Shown here piece by piece: positions 20,161 through 38,403 of a stretch of 64,000 bases of DNA. The translations under genes were made by a program, and so were the position numbers. The stretch comes from Zygnema cylindricum (taxonomy: Eukaryota > Streptophyta > Zygnematophyceae > Zygnematales > Zygnemataceae), in the NCBI GenBank assembly GCA_037447655.1, contig JBBHKE010000389.1, positions 1 to 64,000 on the forward strand. Reading direction: 5' to 3'. The first letter of the stretch is position 1. Each line of letters opens with the position of its first letter. The notes below the pieces were generated by a model that searched no databases, was not told where the DNA came from, and worked only from the letters and a program-made list of their open reading frames with translations.

Positions 20161-21420
20161 TCGTGCATTAGGCGGGAGGAGTGTGTTGTTTTGAAAACTT
20201 AGTTTCGTGTGTACTACACACTTTGTGCGCACGCGATGTTTCGTGCGTAATTTGTTAAATGAATTTAGTGTGGAGGTTCGAATGGATTCGCGGATTGGGG
20301 GAGTGAAGATACAGATATATTTTTCTGGGACGAACGAAATAGTAATTGAGTGGATCGGAATACGTTTGCAAATGGACGGCGGATCGCGAAGCGATCCGAT
20401 GTGAAATGTATGAAATGTTGAATATGTACGCCGTTGGTACGGGGCCTCTTATTTAGACAGGTGTACTTCATTTGCTACACGCTCATTTATTGCAAAGGAC
20501 TTCATTTGCGACACGCTCATTTATTGCAAAGGACGCATGTTCAGTACGGAAAAGATTTTGAAGGTACGGTTTAATTTCGGCAAGTGGGTCATGGTACATT
20601 TGGAGGGCGGACGACGTCCGCTGATATTTTTCAAGGAATCGCAATTTTGATGACGTGGTATCAAGTGAACCGTACGTATGTGATGTCGGTTCAATACGTG
20701 GTTTCGTCCACAAATGAATAATCAAGTTGATACTCAGTACGCGGATTTTATGGAAGCGTCGGTGTAAATATTTTGATTTAACATTGTTTTGTCTTTTTGT
20801 GCATTAATTATTAGTGTAGAATTACATTTTCTGACATACTTTGAATTATTCAGGTATACTCACATTAATTTAAGTAGATGGTAAATTACGTACGGCTGGT
20901 ATGCCTCCGTACATTTAGTAGTAAGCCTGAGTGTATATGTTGTAGATTTTAGTCATTTCAGAATATAGGAACTTCCTAGACCAAAAAAAATTGTTTATGG
21001 TTATTTTGGCAATTTTATCTGGGGATTTCTCTCATATCTGTTGGCAAAATTATCTGAAATTCTGTATGTGTGTTCCTCTTTGTATTGTGAATATTGTCAC
21101 AGATTTGCAGGCATATTTTGTGTCTGGTCTGTGTTTTACTTCATTGTGAAGTTGGTCGGTTTTATCAAAGTTCTGGCAGACTATTTTTCTGCAACTTTGA
21201 CTAGATGATGTGATCACTCTGTTTATTATTTTTGTCTGAAACTTTGTAAGGTTATTCAATAGCCTAGAAAATATCTTTGGTTGTAGTTTCAGATTGTTTT
21301 GTTATTTCTGTAGAGTTCTGTGATGATTCAAAGTAGGCTATTTTTGGGTAGTCTGTGGTGCTTCCGACGGTAAATCCATGGCTGAAAATGGCTATGGACA
21401 ACAGAGTGCACGCGCAGAGA
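20161..21420. other. Intergenic stretch, no gene seen
   Basis: AT-rich with no supported coding region. It contains a perfect hairpin GGATCGC-GAA-GCGATCC (20381-20397) and a 34-bp tandem duplication (20465-20498 and 20499-20532). The rest shows only T-rich runs. Confidence 0.5.
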
Positions 21421-21469
21421 GAAGAGCCTCATGAAAATTAAAAAGGTTTTCCTCCACTTTAGGGATCAC

Positions 21470-21790
21470 CTAGGCCAGATTTGGAACGTCATCGACGATA
21501 AAACGAGAGGTGATATAGGTGCCACCAAAGCCGAACTACCTAAATAGGCCGCCAGAGCAACGGTACCACAGGAATCAAACCTAAGCCGCCATTCGAAATA
21601 GGGAGACTTGCTTGTTAGCGGGCAAACGAGCCCTCTTGCCGATCAAAAATCCCATGCCCAACGAGGTGGTGGAGCACGCTAAAAGATTTGTCGTCAAAGT
21701 CTTTTAGAGATTACAAAAACGGAGCCTTTGGTGGGACTGTCTGGGCGAGATATAATGGACGTTGAGCAAAACAACGGGTGAGGATTGTGA
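21470..21790 (-). pseudogene. Possible LINE-type reverse transcriptase remnant
   Basis: On the minus strand one frame reads RFDSCGTVALAAYLGSSALV (about 21590-21530), which resembles a segment found downstream of the RT domain in plant non-LTR retrotransposons and derived pseudogenes. Flanking codons are open only for short runs and need frameshifts to join. No endonuclease or RT catalytic motif is visible. The family resemblance is from memory and is weak. Confidence 0.25.
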
Positions 21791-21989
21791 AAGCCACTTG
21801 GGAGTTAGAGAGCTTAGGAAGGTCATCAAAGTGCTAGAGGTCCTCCAACAAAGCATCAGTAACAACTTGGTTAACTAAGGATGGGGTTACGATAAAGGAT
21901 CATAAAGCTTTAATTCCCTTCGTCGAAGACGCAATTCGAAAACCCATAGGGACGGGGTAGTCGGAAGGTAAACCTTAGGGGCACCACGC

Positions 21990-22730
21990 CACACATGAAA
22001 TCGGAACTTTGAAATGTGACAGTTGTAGACGTAGGCACAACTTGTGACGATTGAAGCCGACTACGAAACTTCCAACGATTATAACGCCAACAAAAACAGC
22101 GACAGTGGTAGTCGTCTACATTTTTGGGAAATCGTGGATGTTTAGGGTTTGGTGACATTGTGACGCCATGCTCACTTATGACAACGTCGACGTCATTAAT
22201 TCAATAACTTTCCGCCATAGTTTCCCGATTTCGTTTTTTCTACTTTTCTCACTCGGCTTGCCATTAAAAAAAAACCTAAAAATTGTCAAAAATACTATTT
22301 TTAAAAGATCTTTCATTTTAAACCAATATGGTAGTGTCTCATTCGAAAAAGTGTGAGATAAAAGAGACAGTGTGAGAGGGAGAGGGAAGAGGCGATGACG
22401 GCGCAAAATTTTGTAAAGGACCCATGAATAAAAGTGGAGGTCCGAGACCCCTAGAAGTTTTTTTCCATACATGCGCGTGACGGGCACGGAGAAAAATAGC
22501 GAGGACTCTCCCTCTTCCTATAATTTTCTCACTCATGTGGCGCGTGCGTGGGTCATTTTTCATTCTCTTTTTGGGCAGTACTTTAACTAAAAGCACCCCC
22601 TCGGGGTGATTTTGGATGAAGTTTTTTGATGGGCTGGATTCTCTTGCTCGAGGGTCGAAAAGAGGAAAACGCCAAAATGCGTTCACATAACTACAAACAT
22701 GCAGCAAATTCAAAGTATATAATTGACGTT
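21990..22730. repeat. Dispersed repeat copy R1
   Basis: Shares an ordered set of blocks with 23165-23920, 25680-26530 and 28360-29050: ATGTGACAGTTGTAGACG, then GATGTTTAG with TTTGTGACATT, then a TTTCGTTTTTTC stretch, then GTGGAGGTCCGAGAC and CATGCGCGTGACGGGCA. No lasting reading frame. One of four related copies between 21990 and 29060. Confidence 0.6.
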
Positions 22731-22948
22731 CACTGTACTGTGGTAAAAATGATTTTCTCGTACGGCTGAAGTTTTTCTCAAAGTTCCCTAAATTTTAGGG
22801 CAAAACGACAATGAAAAGTCGATATTTTAATACATGGGGACGTACCTTTAGAGCGAGGTAGTTTTCGACCGTCAAAAAAAGACACGTGGAAGTGGAACAG
22901 GATTGTTCGCCCGCCAATGTGTCCGCTCCGTTCAGGCCGACAATTCTC

Positions 22949-23030
22949 CGTCAGCATTTGGGTACTGCATCGTCAACATTTGCGTATCTCCGTCAATATT
23001 TGCGTCTTGCCGTCAACATTTCCGTTCTGG
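22949..23030 (+). repeat. 20-bp minisatellite, four units
   Basis: Units follow CGTCAACATTTGCGTNTNNC: one 22-bp unit then three 20-bp units. Lies just outside the left terminal repeat of the 23063 element. Confidence 0.75.
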
Positions 23031-23062
23031 GTTTTTACGACATTCAACATTCAAAGTCTGAG

Positions 23063-24000
23063 GGTGTGTGCCCATGTAACCGAAACTTTAGAATGCTACT
23101 TTGGATTTTAACGCAGATTTTAGGGTGTACTTTTCAAAGTGTTCCTATGTCAATCATTACTTGCGCCTTCAATACTTCAAATATGTGACAGTTGTAGCCG
23201 TCGCCAATTTCTTGCGACACCCGTAGACGCTAACAAACTGTAAACACTTGTAGTCGCCAACAAATTGCGGACAAACGGCGACGGGTTGTAGACATCGAGG
23301 TTTTTGTGACATTTTTGATGTTTACGGTACATAGCGAAGTCATGCTACCTTATGGCGTCATCAGTACGTAAAATTTCCGCCATGGCTTCTCGATTTCTTT
23401 TTTTCTCTTTTATCATTCGATATGCCATCAAACTGAGACTAAAAATATTCAAAAAAAAATCAATCTTTCATTTGATACTATTGTTGTTGCATTTCTCTTA
23501 GAGAAGAGAGAAAGAGGAGCGGTCAAGTGAGAAAGATGGGGAGAGACAAAGACGACGTAAACTTTTGGTAAGGACACATGAATAAAAGTGGAGGTCCGAG
23601 ACCCCAACGAATCATTTTTCGTACATGGTTATCATCTTCGTGCGGACATGCGCGTGACGAACAGTGCAAAAAATAGCGTGTACTTGCCCTCGTGCAAAAA
23701 AAATCGAAAACGTTTGACGCGTGCAATCCCGATTTTCTATTCGTTAATAGGGAAATATTTTAATTAAAATCAGGTCACAATTTGATTTTAGTACAAGTGT
23801 GAAGATGAGCTGGCGTGACTTAAAAGTGGGTCGCGATTATAATAACTCTAAATTGACGTACCTTCTAAGTTCCAAGATGACGCAAAATGCACTTTGGTTC
23901 TTGCCCATTTTTCGTACGACGTAATTTTTTCTCGTTGCAAGTCCCATTTTTTGTGAAAATGACGGAAGAAAACCCTTACTTGACCACATGGGCACACACC
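23063..24000. mobile_element. 0.94 kb element with 15-bp terminal inverted repeats
   Basis: The left end GGTGTGTGCCCATGT is the exact reverse complement of the right end ACATGGGCACACACC. Internal sequence is the R repeat and has no transposase frame. Related left ends occur at 25586 and 28248 (GGGTGTGCCCATGTAACCGG), and an altered right end occurs near 29058. No clear target duplication was found, so the superfamily is open. Confidence 0.55.
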
Positions 24001-24694
24001 TTGAAAAACGTCGTTACAAGTTATAACACCTCCCAATGATACAACACCAAACTGCTCTTTTCGTACACACAATCTCTTCGTACACACACAAAGGCCCAAC
24101 TTCTCGACTTCCCCTCTCTCTCTCCCCTTCGACTCCAACAAACATGTACCGCATTAGAGTCCGTACAGTGTTCCGTACTCTCCCGCAACATATTATCCCT
24201 AGATTCCCCCTTTTCAAGCCCCCCTTCCCTCCTCTTACCCCTCCCTCGCGTTTTACTAGTGAAGCACAGGGTGAGAATAGCTACAATACGTTTGTTATGG
24301 CCTCAGGTAAAAGAGACAAAAAAATTGCCTTTCGGGTATGTCTCCGTATCGAAAGTCTTTTAAGAAACTTAAACCTTGTTTTCACTCTTTTGTCGTGCTT
24401 TATCATTTAAGGTGTGAGAACCTCGCATCTGTCAGTGTTTGGGCTATGTTATGCCCCACGATACATTGCTAACGAATAAGTGAAAAGGAAGAAAGACTAC
24501 AAGGACATAACAACATCTAATTGATTTGTCGGGTGTGTATATCTGCTGGGCTCTGCTCAAATACTCAAATACGTACTTATGCAGGTCACCTATTGGGATA
24601 ACCTATTTTATGACAAAATTGCTTCGTGGGACGTCGTCATTTGGAAAGGATTGGATTGGGCATGCCCGCCTGTAATATGTGTGAAGAAGAGTAG
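24001..24694. other. Intergenic stretch, no supported gene
   Basis: Contains a 124-codon plus-strand frame (24036-24410) rich in Pro, Ser and Thr with no recognisable domain. Its extent matches pyrimidine-rich sequence, so I do not call it a gene. Confidence 0.4.
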
Positions 24695-25152
24695 TACACC
24701 GCGAATCGTAATTAAAGTAAATAACGCTAATTCGGTCGCCCTAAATTTTGACTCTATCACGTTAAATAGATTACATTTGAATGAGCGTTAATAACTCTAA
24801 TACAGTGCCGTTAAATAGTGTGGCGTACGATCGGTGTCTGGCCGTGCAAAATTGTACTTTATTAAGTAAAAAAATACAAATAATGATTTAGTAAAGGTTG
24901 TTTTCATGTAGTTGCGTTTTAACAAACCGCGTAATGCAAACGTCACAATGACGTGAAACTTTACGTTTTGTCAGATTTTGTACGGAGACCTAATTTACAG
25001 TAGAGATATTCAATGCACCAAATTAGAGTTATTGAAAAAATTAGAGCCACTGTGAAAAAATTCTACCACATAAATTAGCGTTCATAACTCTAATTATTAT
25101 TTTTTGTTTTTTAACTAATTTTTTCTTTACTTTAATTACAATTCACGGTGTA
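24695..25152. mobile_element. MITE-like element with TACACCG termini
   Basis: Ends are TACACCGCGAATCGTAATTA and the reverse complement of TAATTACAATTCACGGTGTA, matching at about 25 of 27 positions when extended. The interior is AT-rich, with repeated ACTCTAATT and GCTAATT words and no coding capacity. If the terminal TA is the target duplication, the termini are CACCG and the element would be Tc1/mariner-like; that is inference. Related elements are at 27188, 37929 and 62573. Confidence 0.6.
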
Positions 25153-25235
25153 GAGTTTCCGGATTGTATGATTAGGGTTACCTCTAGACTTTAGAAGCCA
25201 TTCGCTAATTATCAACAAAGCTTTTGTTTACTAAA

Positions 25236-26530
25236 GAGTTGTCCATTAACTAACGAGATTGACTCCTCTATTAGGTGGTCGTAATTTTCTATGTTTGCTC
25301 TCCCTTCTTTCTCTTTTTTCCACAAACACAATCTCTCTCCATCACAAGGGAGCATAATCCGCAATGGTGCTTGTTGACAATTAGGACTTTGACACACAAT
25401 ACGTGATGCGAAAAAACTTTGTGCGACGTTGGTTCAAATGTATTGTACGGAAGTACTTAGAGGGTCACTTCTGGAAATCGATCCAAATTCGAAGTATCGA
25501 CAAACAAAAGGCGCAATTACAACAATGGCTCTTATTGAGAATTGGGGTTCTACACACACAAAACCTGATGCTTGGATGCATCGTTAGGGTGTGCCCATGT
25601 AACCGGTGCAATACTTTGAAGTGGTACTTTGGATTCTTGTAAAGATTCCCCGTAATACTTTGTAGAGCATTCCATTATACAATAATGAAATCGTTACTTT
25701 GAAATTTGACGGTTGTAGACGTTAGTGAAACTTGTGACAATAGTAGACGACTACAAAGCATCTAACAATTGGTGATGTAGATGAAATAGCAACGGTTGTA
25801 GATGTATATAAAATAGCAACGGTTGTAGATGTTTAGCTTTTTGTGACATTGTGATGTCATGCTCCCTTGTCATAACATCGCCGTCATCAATTCAATCACT
25901 TTACACCATGGCTCCGTGATTTTGTTTTTTCGTCTTTTCACTCGAGACATCAAATACCGCCCACATGTAGTTGAAAAGTTTATTTTTCAAAGCTCTTTCA
26001 TTTCATACCAATTTTCTCGAGTATCATCCAAAATTTGTGAGATGAAAGCGGTAGTTGAGAAGGAGAGGGAGAGGCGACGATGGCGTAAGCTTTTGCTAAT
26101 GACCCCTGTATGAAAGTCGAGGTTCAGACACGTGTAATTTTGTTTGCGTGCATGCGCGTGACGGGCAAGAAAAGAAATATTGTGTACTTGTCCTCGTGCT
26201 TAAAATTTCCCATTCGTATGGCACGTGCGTTAAAGCTTTCATTCGTTGTTCGAGTGAAACTTTAACTAGAATCACAGCGCAAGGTGATTTTCATTAAAGC
26301 TTTTTGATGAGCTGGATTTGCAAGCCCTGTGGGTCGAAAAGGGGAAAATTCCAAGCTTTGTACAAAAGACGACAAAACTGGAGTACATTCGAAGGATGAA
26401 GATGACGTTCATCGTACTTTGGTAAAGCAATTTTTCCATAGGGCAAAAGAAATTGTCGTTGGGGACTAAATTTTTGGAGGATAAAGATAGAAAATCCTTG
26501 ATACTCAAAATTTGATAGTCAATCGGTTGG
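25236..26530. repeat. Segmental duplication, copy 1
   Basis: Matches 27872-29060 in order and orientation: TCCATTAACTAACG block, GACTCCTCTATTAGGTGGT, a CT-rich run, ACTTTGTGCGACGTTGGTTC, TGTGCCCATGTAACCGG, then the R repeat. Open frames seen here are short and not shared, so this is non-coding repeat. The duplication includes sequence outside the R element, so it is larger than one transposon. Confidence 0.65.
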
Positions 26531-26744
26531 ACAACTTTGACTTTCAAAATATTGTTTCAACCGCTTAAAGTTTGTCGCACTTGCGAACGCCGACCGTCAT
26601 AATAAAACCAACAATTCACACGGTCGGTCAAGGTTTACGGTAACAAACCTGCAGCAACCACATGTAAATAAAAATGTTGCGCACAGTCACTTTTTGTCTT
26701 TACGTGAGCTCCACGGTGAGAGCACATGTTGGATTTTAACTTAG

Positions 26745-27826
26745 CCGCAAAATTGAAATTTAATTGTCAAGCGTTACATCGAACTTAGACGCAAATTGAA
26801 ACGAAACCTCTCAAAACTGAAGTACTTTACTATAACTCTTGTTCGGACATATTAAAACGCACGAAACGAAATAAACTTTGTAAACTACACAAGTGTATCG
26901 CTATTAGTGTTAAAAAGAAATTCCGCCACTTAAAACATCTTTCCTCCGTACAAATATGTCAGATCGTGGATCCAACGATCGCGATTGAAAGGTAAGATTC
27001 GCAGCTTCTGATTGGCGGTCTCACATTGAAAATTGGACAACTGTGTACGGAGAAAAGATGTTTTAAGTGGCAAAAAAATCATTAACCTTAATAGTGATTC
27101 ACGATGTACAGTATAATAAAAAATTATTTTAGTGCACAAATATTATTTCGTTTCGTCCGTTTAAATATTTCCGTACAAGAGTTACAGTACATCGTGAATC
27201 GTTATTAGCCTTATGTACTCTATATTGGCACCCCAAAATTTTGACATTGATACCCGAAATACAATGAATAAATCTAATTTTTCCTTAACGTTAATTACGG
27301 TTCTTGTAAATTAGCGTTAATGGTCATACCGTACTTATTTCATGAATAGTGTGGTGTACGGAATGTGTTGTTTGTACAACACTCTACTTCGTTAACGAAA
27401 ATCTTACGGAAATTGTAGTTAACTTATGTCGGTTGCATACAAAACTGCGCTTAGAATAAACGTGGAGTCGAGTTTGCGACAAACGCGTTCGCAAACCCAA
27501 ATTAGAATTGTGGATTAATTACACTAAAAGGAGGCGACGTGGTACAGATTGTCAGATTTTGTACTTATACCTATTTTACTGTATATGTAATGACTAAAGA
27601 TCCGGTGTACCTAAATCAGCGTTATGGAGAAGTTAAAATTAAACATTTTTTTGAATATGGGATTGATACACAAATTAGCTTTAACGACACTTATTAATTA
27701 TCAACACTAATAATTTCTATAGTCTAATAACGATTCACGGTGTACTTCAGTTTTGAGATGTTTCGTTTCAATTTGCGTCGAATTTCAATGTAACCCTTGA
27801 CGATTAAATTATAATTTTGCGGCTAA
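26745..27826. repeat. Inverted duplication enclosing MITE-like sequence
   Basis: The arm 26745-26855 (GCCGCAAAATTGAAATTTAA ... CAAAACTGAAGTAC) is the reverse complement of 27738-27826. Inside lie a smaller inverted pair (26888-26950 with 27041-27117, sharing CCACTTAAAACATC) and an element with TACA(T/C)CGTGAATCG termini (27188-27744). No gene is present. Confidence 0.6.
27188..27744. mobile_element. MITE-like element, second copy of the TACACCG family
   Basis: Left end TACATCGTGAATCGTTATTA and right end the reverse complement of TAATAACGATTCACGGTGTA. Interior AT-rich, no frame. Shares termini with 24695-25152. Confidence 0.55.
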
Positions 27827-27871
27827 CGGTGGCGTTCCATCAGACGAAAAGTGAGGTTGTTTACAGAAATA

Positions 27872-29060
27872 GTCGTCCATTAAGTAACCAGGCTGACTCC
27901 TCTATTAGGTGGTTGCAATTTTCTATGTTTGCTCTCCCTTCTTTCTCTTTCTCCCTCTCTCTTTCTCCCACAAACACAATATCTCTCCCTCAAACTTTCC
28001 CTCACAATGGAGCATAATCTGCAATGGGGCTTGTTGACAATTAGGGACTTAGACACACAATACCTCATACGAAAAAACTTTGTGCGACGTTGGTTCAAAT
28101 GTACTGTATGGAAGTACTTGGAGGATCACTTCTGGAAAGTGAAACAAATTTGAAGTATCGACAGAAAAAAGGTGCGATTACAACAATGGCACTTGTTGAT
28201 AATTGGGGTTCTAGACACACAAAACGTGATACTTGGATGCATCGTAAGGGTGTGCCCATGTAACCGGTACAGCACCTTTGAAGTGGTACTTTGGATTCTT
28301 GTAAAGATTCTCTGTAATACTTGCAGAGCGTTCCATTGTGCGGTAATGAAATCGTTACTTTGAGATGTGACTGTTGTAGACGTGGATAAAACTTGTGACA
28401 GTTGTAGAGGACTACGAAACTTCCGACAATTGGTGACGTCTATAAAAATAACGACGGTTGTAGATGTTTAGTTTTTTGTGACTTTGTGTCACTTGAAAAT
28501 ACCGCCTGAATTTAGTCGAAAAGTTTATTTTCAAAGCTCTTTCATTTCATACCAATATTGTCGTGTTTCATCCAAGATGTGTGGGATGAAAGCGGTAGTT
28601 GAGAGGGAGATGGAGAGGCGACAATGGCGTAAGCTTTTGCAAAGGACTCATGTATGAAAGTGGAGGTCCGAGACACGTGTAATTTTTTTTGCGTACATGC
28701 GCGTGACGGGCAGGAAAAGAAATATCGTGTACTTGCCCTTGTGCTAAAAAATCCCATTCGTGTGGCACATTCGTCGAAGCTTTTTCATTCAATTTTCGAG
28801 TGATACTTTAACTATAATCACCGCACGAGGTGATTTTCCTTTAAGTTTTTTGATGAGCTGGGTTCGCGAGCCCGTAGGTCGAAAAAAGGAAAATGGCAGT
28901 ATGAGTACAAAAGACGACAAAACTGGGAGTACATTAAAAGGATCAAGATGACGTTCATTGTACTTTGGTAAAAGCAATTTGTTCATAGGGCAAAAGAGTT
29001 TCTCGTTGGGGACTGAATTTTCGGAGGAAAACGACAAAAGAAACCTGATACTTCAACACA
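27872..29060. repeat. Segmental duplication, copy 2
   Basis: Second copy of 25236-26530. Differences are scattered substitutions and small indels. A pyrimidine-rich run at 27930-27990 is longer here. Confidence 0.65.
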
Positions 29061-30434
29061 TGAGTACACCCCCTTAGCCGTACAATTTTCATTGTTGCGT
29101 CACCTCGAACATGTAGAGCCTGGCTTGAAGAAGGTCATCGGACAAATTGAGACTGTACGTCGAGATGAACGGAAGGTCGTCCTTCTAAAAATACAGCTGG
29201 GGCTTCAACATGTTTTTATTCCTCGGGCTCCAACATGATTTTATTCACTTCTCATCCCGTTCAGGTTTTATTTTGTTCATTCGTTTAGAAGATTCAGTAG
29301 GAGGCAAGCGAGGGTGAAGTAAACCATTTTTTTGTTTTAATCATGACTGTTTTGCCACTTTGTTCCAACTGTCTTATCCATCTTTAATGTCATAATGCAC
29401 TAATGAAAAAAATTAACGAGCAACATTTAATTAGATTGGTGTCCAGCTGCTCTAGAAATTGCGCTCAAAGTTATGTGATATCATTCTTGTTCCATGTTAA
29501 TTTGAAGGCAAACCTGAAACAAATCCACATTTACTGTCATTTACTTATCTGACATTTGTGTATTTGCGTTCATTTGTTTCAAAACTCTTATAAAAACATG
29601 GGGCAGCTTTTTAGAAATCGCTCCAGAGTATTTGACAGTATGTTTGACACTATTTTTATCCCATGTTACTCGCATTCATCGCATTCATCGCATTCATTTG
29701 TTTGTAGCACAGAACCAAGTGCCAAAATTCTCATTTTTCCATCCCAAAATTTCGACACAAACTCTCCTCTGATCCCATCCATTTAATTAGGGAGAGATTA
29801 AGAGTAAAAAATGATACAGTACAAGCGGCCAAAACAGAAGGAACTTTAGGCGCTTAAAAATAGACAGGACAAAAAAAGCAATTCATGTCGCTTTCATTTC
29901 TAAAACCTCATCAGTAATCAGCCTACGTGCAATACACGTTACCTTTTCTACACTCGGGTCTAATCGTCTTTCCCGTTTCCCTTTCTATGAGTGTTTTTCC
30001 GTACACTCACTTCCCATGGGAAATTGCCGAACCTAACCGCAAGCAATTTTGCATACCATTCATCTCCTTGAGGATATGACTGGAAACATCAACTCTTTCT
30101 TGAAGATACGGACGAAATAGGCGCGTCCAAGCTCCCTAGAAAAAGAAGGGGGTTTTCGAATCTGCCTTAATAGTTGTTAGGAGGCTAAATGGGGTTTAAC
30201 AATTGCCCGAGATTGTGGCGTGGTACTGGGCTAGCCTCTGTGCTGACAAAGAGACAGAAAATCCTCCACTGTGGACAACCACTTGAAAGCGTTTCCATTC
30301 TAAGCAACAAATTCCATTCTAAACTCCAATTTGTTCCAAATTCCATTTAAGTATACGAGACAGCGATCTTCGCGTTCATCTTGTTGGAACAAGCTCTCGC
30401 CAAAGCCCCAAAATTAACCTTCCTGAAAATTTAG
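29061..30434. other. Region downstream of the TPI gene, no gene seen
   Basis: Nothing coding is supported. A 9-bp repeat (CATTCATCG, about three units) lies at 29671-29700. The right part should hold the 3' untranslated region of the minus-strand TPI gene, but no polyadenylation site can be fixed. Confidence 0.4.
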
Positions 30435-36176
<5,742 letters not shown>

Positions 36177-36600
36177 TTTTGTTTCTGATTCAGTTTTTGA
36201 TTCAGTTTTTGATTCAGTTTTTGATTCAGTTTTTGATTCAGTTTTTGATTCAGTTTTTGATTCAGTTTCTACTTCAGTTTCTGCTTCTGTTTCTGTTTCT
36301 GCTTCTGATTATATTTCGAATTCTGTTTCTAGTTGTGCTTGTAAGAATTGAATTGCAGGGATAAAGGATTGCAGAAAATTAGGGTTACAGAACTAGGTCT
36401 TTGTTGAAAGAGAAAGAATTTGGATTTTTGGAGCAGCAACGGATAAGAATTGAATGAAAGACTGATACTGAAAAAGTGAGTGATGAAGATACTTTTAAGA
36501 CTGACAGCGTAAAGTACGAATTTTAGAAGGGGGGGATATCTATTCTGAAAGTACGACACAAACTGCTTTCAGTATTTTTAAATGCAAGCCAGCGAATCGT
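36177..36600 (-). promoter_or_regulatory. TPI upstream region with 12-bp tandem repeat
   Basis: Directly upstream of the TPI start, 36187-36270 is seven units of GATTCAGTTTTT on the plus strand (AAAAACTGAATC in the TPI sense), followed by decayed units to about 36310. Further upstream is pyrimidine-rich sequence in the TPI sense, as in many 5' untranslated leaders. No transcription start can be fixed. The plus-strand frame here (FDSV repeats) is only the repeat translated. Confidence 0.5.
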
Positions 36601-37928
36601 ATACAAGCTGCACACGTGCAGAAATAACGATATCCTGGGTTGACGTGGGAAAAAACTTTAATACGTGTAAAGTGTCATGCATATCTAACCTCAGAAGCCC
36701 AATAAGAGTGAGGTTCCATTAGGGGAGAAATGCCGTTGTTTACTGAAAGTCGTACTGTTTCGTACAGTGCCGTACCAAAAAAAAAGTTGTCAGAAAAACA
36801 AGGCTACTGAATGAAGAATTTCATTCTCCACGTTTATGGGCGTAAACGTGGACCGTCGGATGCTTAATCGGATACGCCATAGTCTGACACTCTAAGTTCG
36901 CAACATTAGGTCAATTCTCAGCGCCTGAACGAATAGCATCGTGCCTCGTGGAAAAGTGCACAAATATCCATGACGACCGCGCGACCAGGTGGGGTACACG
37001 TCGCATATGACATGTGCCTTCCGCCAGGGAGGATGCGAGGCCACCGGAAGCCGTAAGAAAATCTTTGACGGAGGCTATTGTTTCACGCATCTTTGACGGA
37101 GGCTATTGTTTCACGCTTCTGTTGCCATCCACGAACCTTTCTCACATTTTCGTACGCTTTTACACATGTTAAGTTTCGTCCGACCGTACAGATTTTATTC
37201 AATACGTCGTACGAGTCACTTTTTACCTTCGCTGGTACAAATATGTGGTCACAATTTGCTGTCAGAGATTCTCTGAAGATTACCAGAATCGTATTCTTAT
37301 ATTTCGTGGCCAAATCAAAGTGTGCCACGCAAAAAAAATGTCGATTACTGACCCGACACAATGGAACGGTCGCTTCAGTAAACGAATTTTTGATGTTTAC
37401 AGAGACCGCGTAATGGAACAACGCTGTAAGGTACTAAATATATGCGGCTTCGACCACATGGAGGGGCCGCTACGGTATAGTAAACCGTGTATCTTTATTA
37501 AGGTTTAATGTTTTTCTTGCCACTCAACGTATCCTTTTCGGGCACACTTGTCCGCTTTTCTATTGAATAATGCCAATCGAAAGGTGAAAATCTTGCTTTC
37601 TAACCGTGGCCGTCGGATTGACAATCCAGCAAGAGTGCACGAAGAAAAGATATTCGAAGTGGCAAAAAAAACTCACATTCATAGCGATTACAGGGTGAAC
37701 TGAAGTGTTCCAAATCATATTGCAAGGACCAGAGGTCGCAATCGGGTACCCGAATCCATACCCGATCCGTACTCAGCCGGCCTCGTCGGATCCGGAAGGA
37801 TTCGGGTGCCAAATTTTGGAGGCCGACCGGATTCGGCCGGATGATACAGAAAAAAAAAACAAATTCGGGTAGGGCCAGGTAACCAAAAAACGAAAATTAT
37901 TGAAGGTTTCGGAGGTACGTACTAGTGT
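36601..37928. other. Intergenic stretch, no gene seen
   Basis: Holds a perfect 28-bp tandem duplication (37061-37088 and 37089-37116), a fragment at 37580-37700 resembling 26990-27115 (AAGTGGCAAAAAAA core), and a GC-rich patch with the palindrome TCGGGTACCCGA (37742-37753). No supported coding region. Confidence 0.45.
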
Positions 37929-38154
37929 AGTACAGTACACCGCCAATCGCAATTAGCGCAGAGGTTATTTTAGCGTATATGAATAATTATCGTTATTAAC
38001 GCTAATTGGGAATTTGGAAATTTTCAAAGAAATCGATTACTCTAATTAGAAATTTGGGTTTTTTTTAAATAGTATGGATAATTCTATTTGAGAAAAAAAA
38101 GCGAGACCAAATTAGCGTTCAATACGCTAATAGCGATTGGCGGTGTACTGTACT
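37929..38154. mobile_element. 226-bp MITE of the TACACCG family
   Basis: Left end AGTACAGTACACCGCCAATC and right end its reverse complement; the match extends through ATTAGCG with a single mismatch. The interior is AT-rich and repeats AACGCTAATT. This is the cleanest member of the family. Confidence 0.7.
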
Positions 38155-38403
38155 GAACATTGTGTTTTTCGCGCTACGGACAAAGTGTGAGACTTTTACT
38201 CTCGACGTCCACACTCGTTTTACGACGCGCCGCACCGCGCGGACGTCTTGTGTATAATATGCTTAGGGTTTTTTTCTCATTCGTGTTTTTTTTTATTAAA
38301 AAAAAAACACGACCAATAACCCTATGACCCTAAAATCGCAAGGTACCTAGGCAGTACTTTGCAAAGTGTGGGACTAACTCGTTTTTTGAATCTGTGTCAC
38401 TAT

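Noticed and set aside
24036-24410. A 124-residue plus-strand protein
   Set aside because: Pro/Ser/Thr-rich, with pyrimidine-run composition and no domain or homologue recognised; no splice context.
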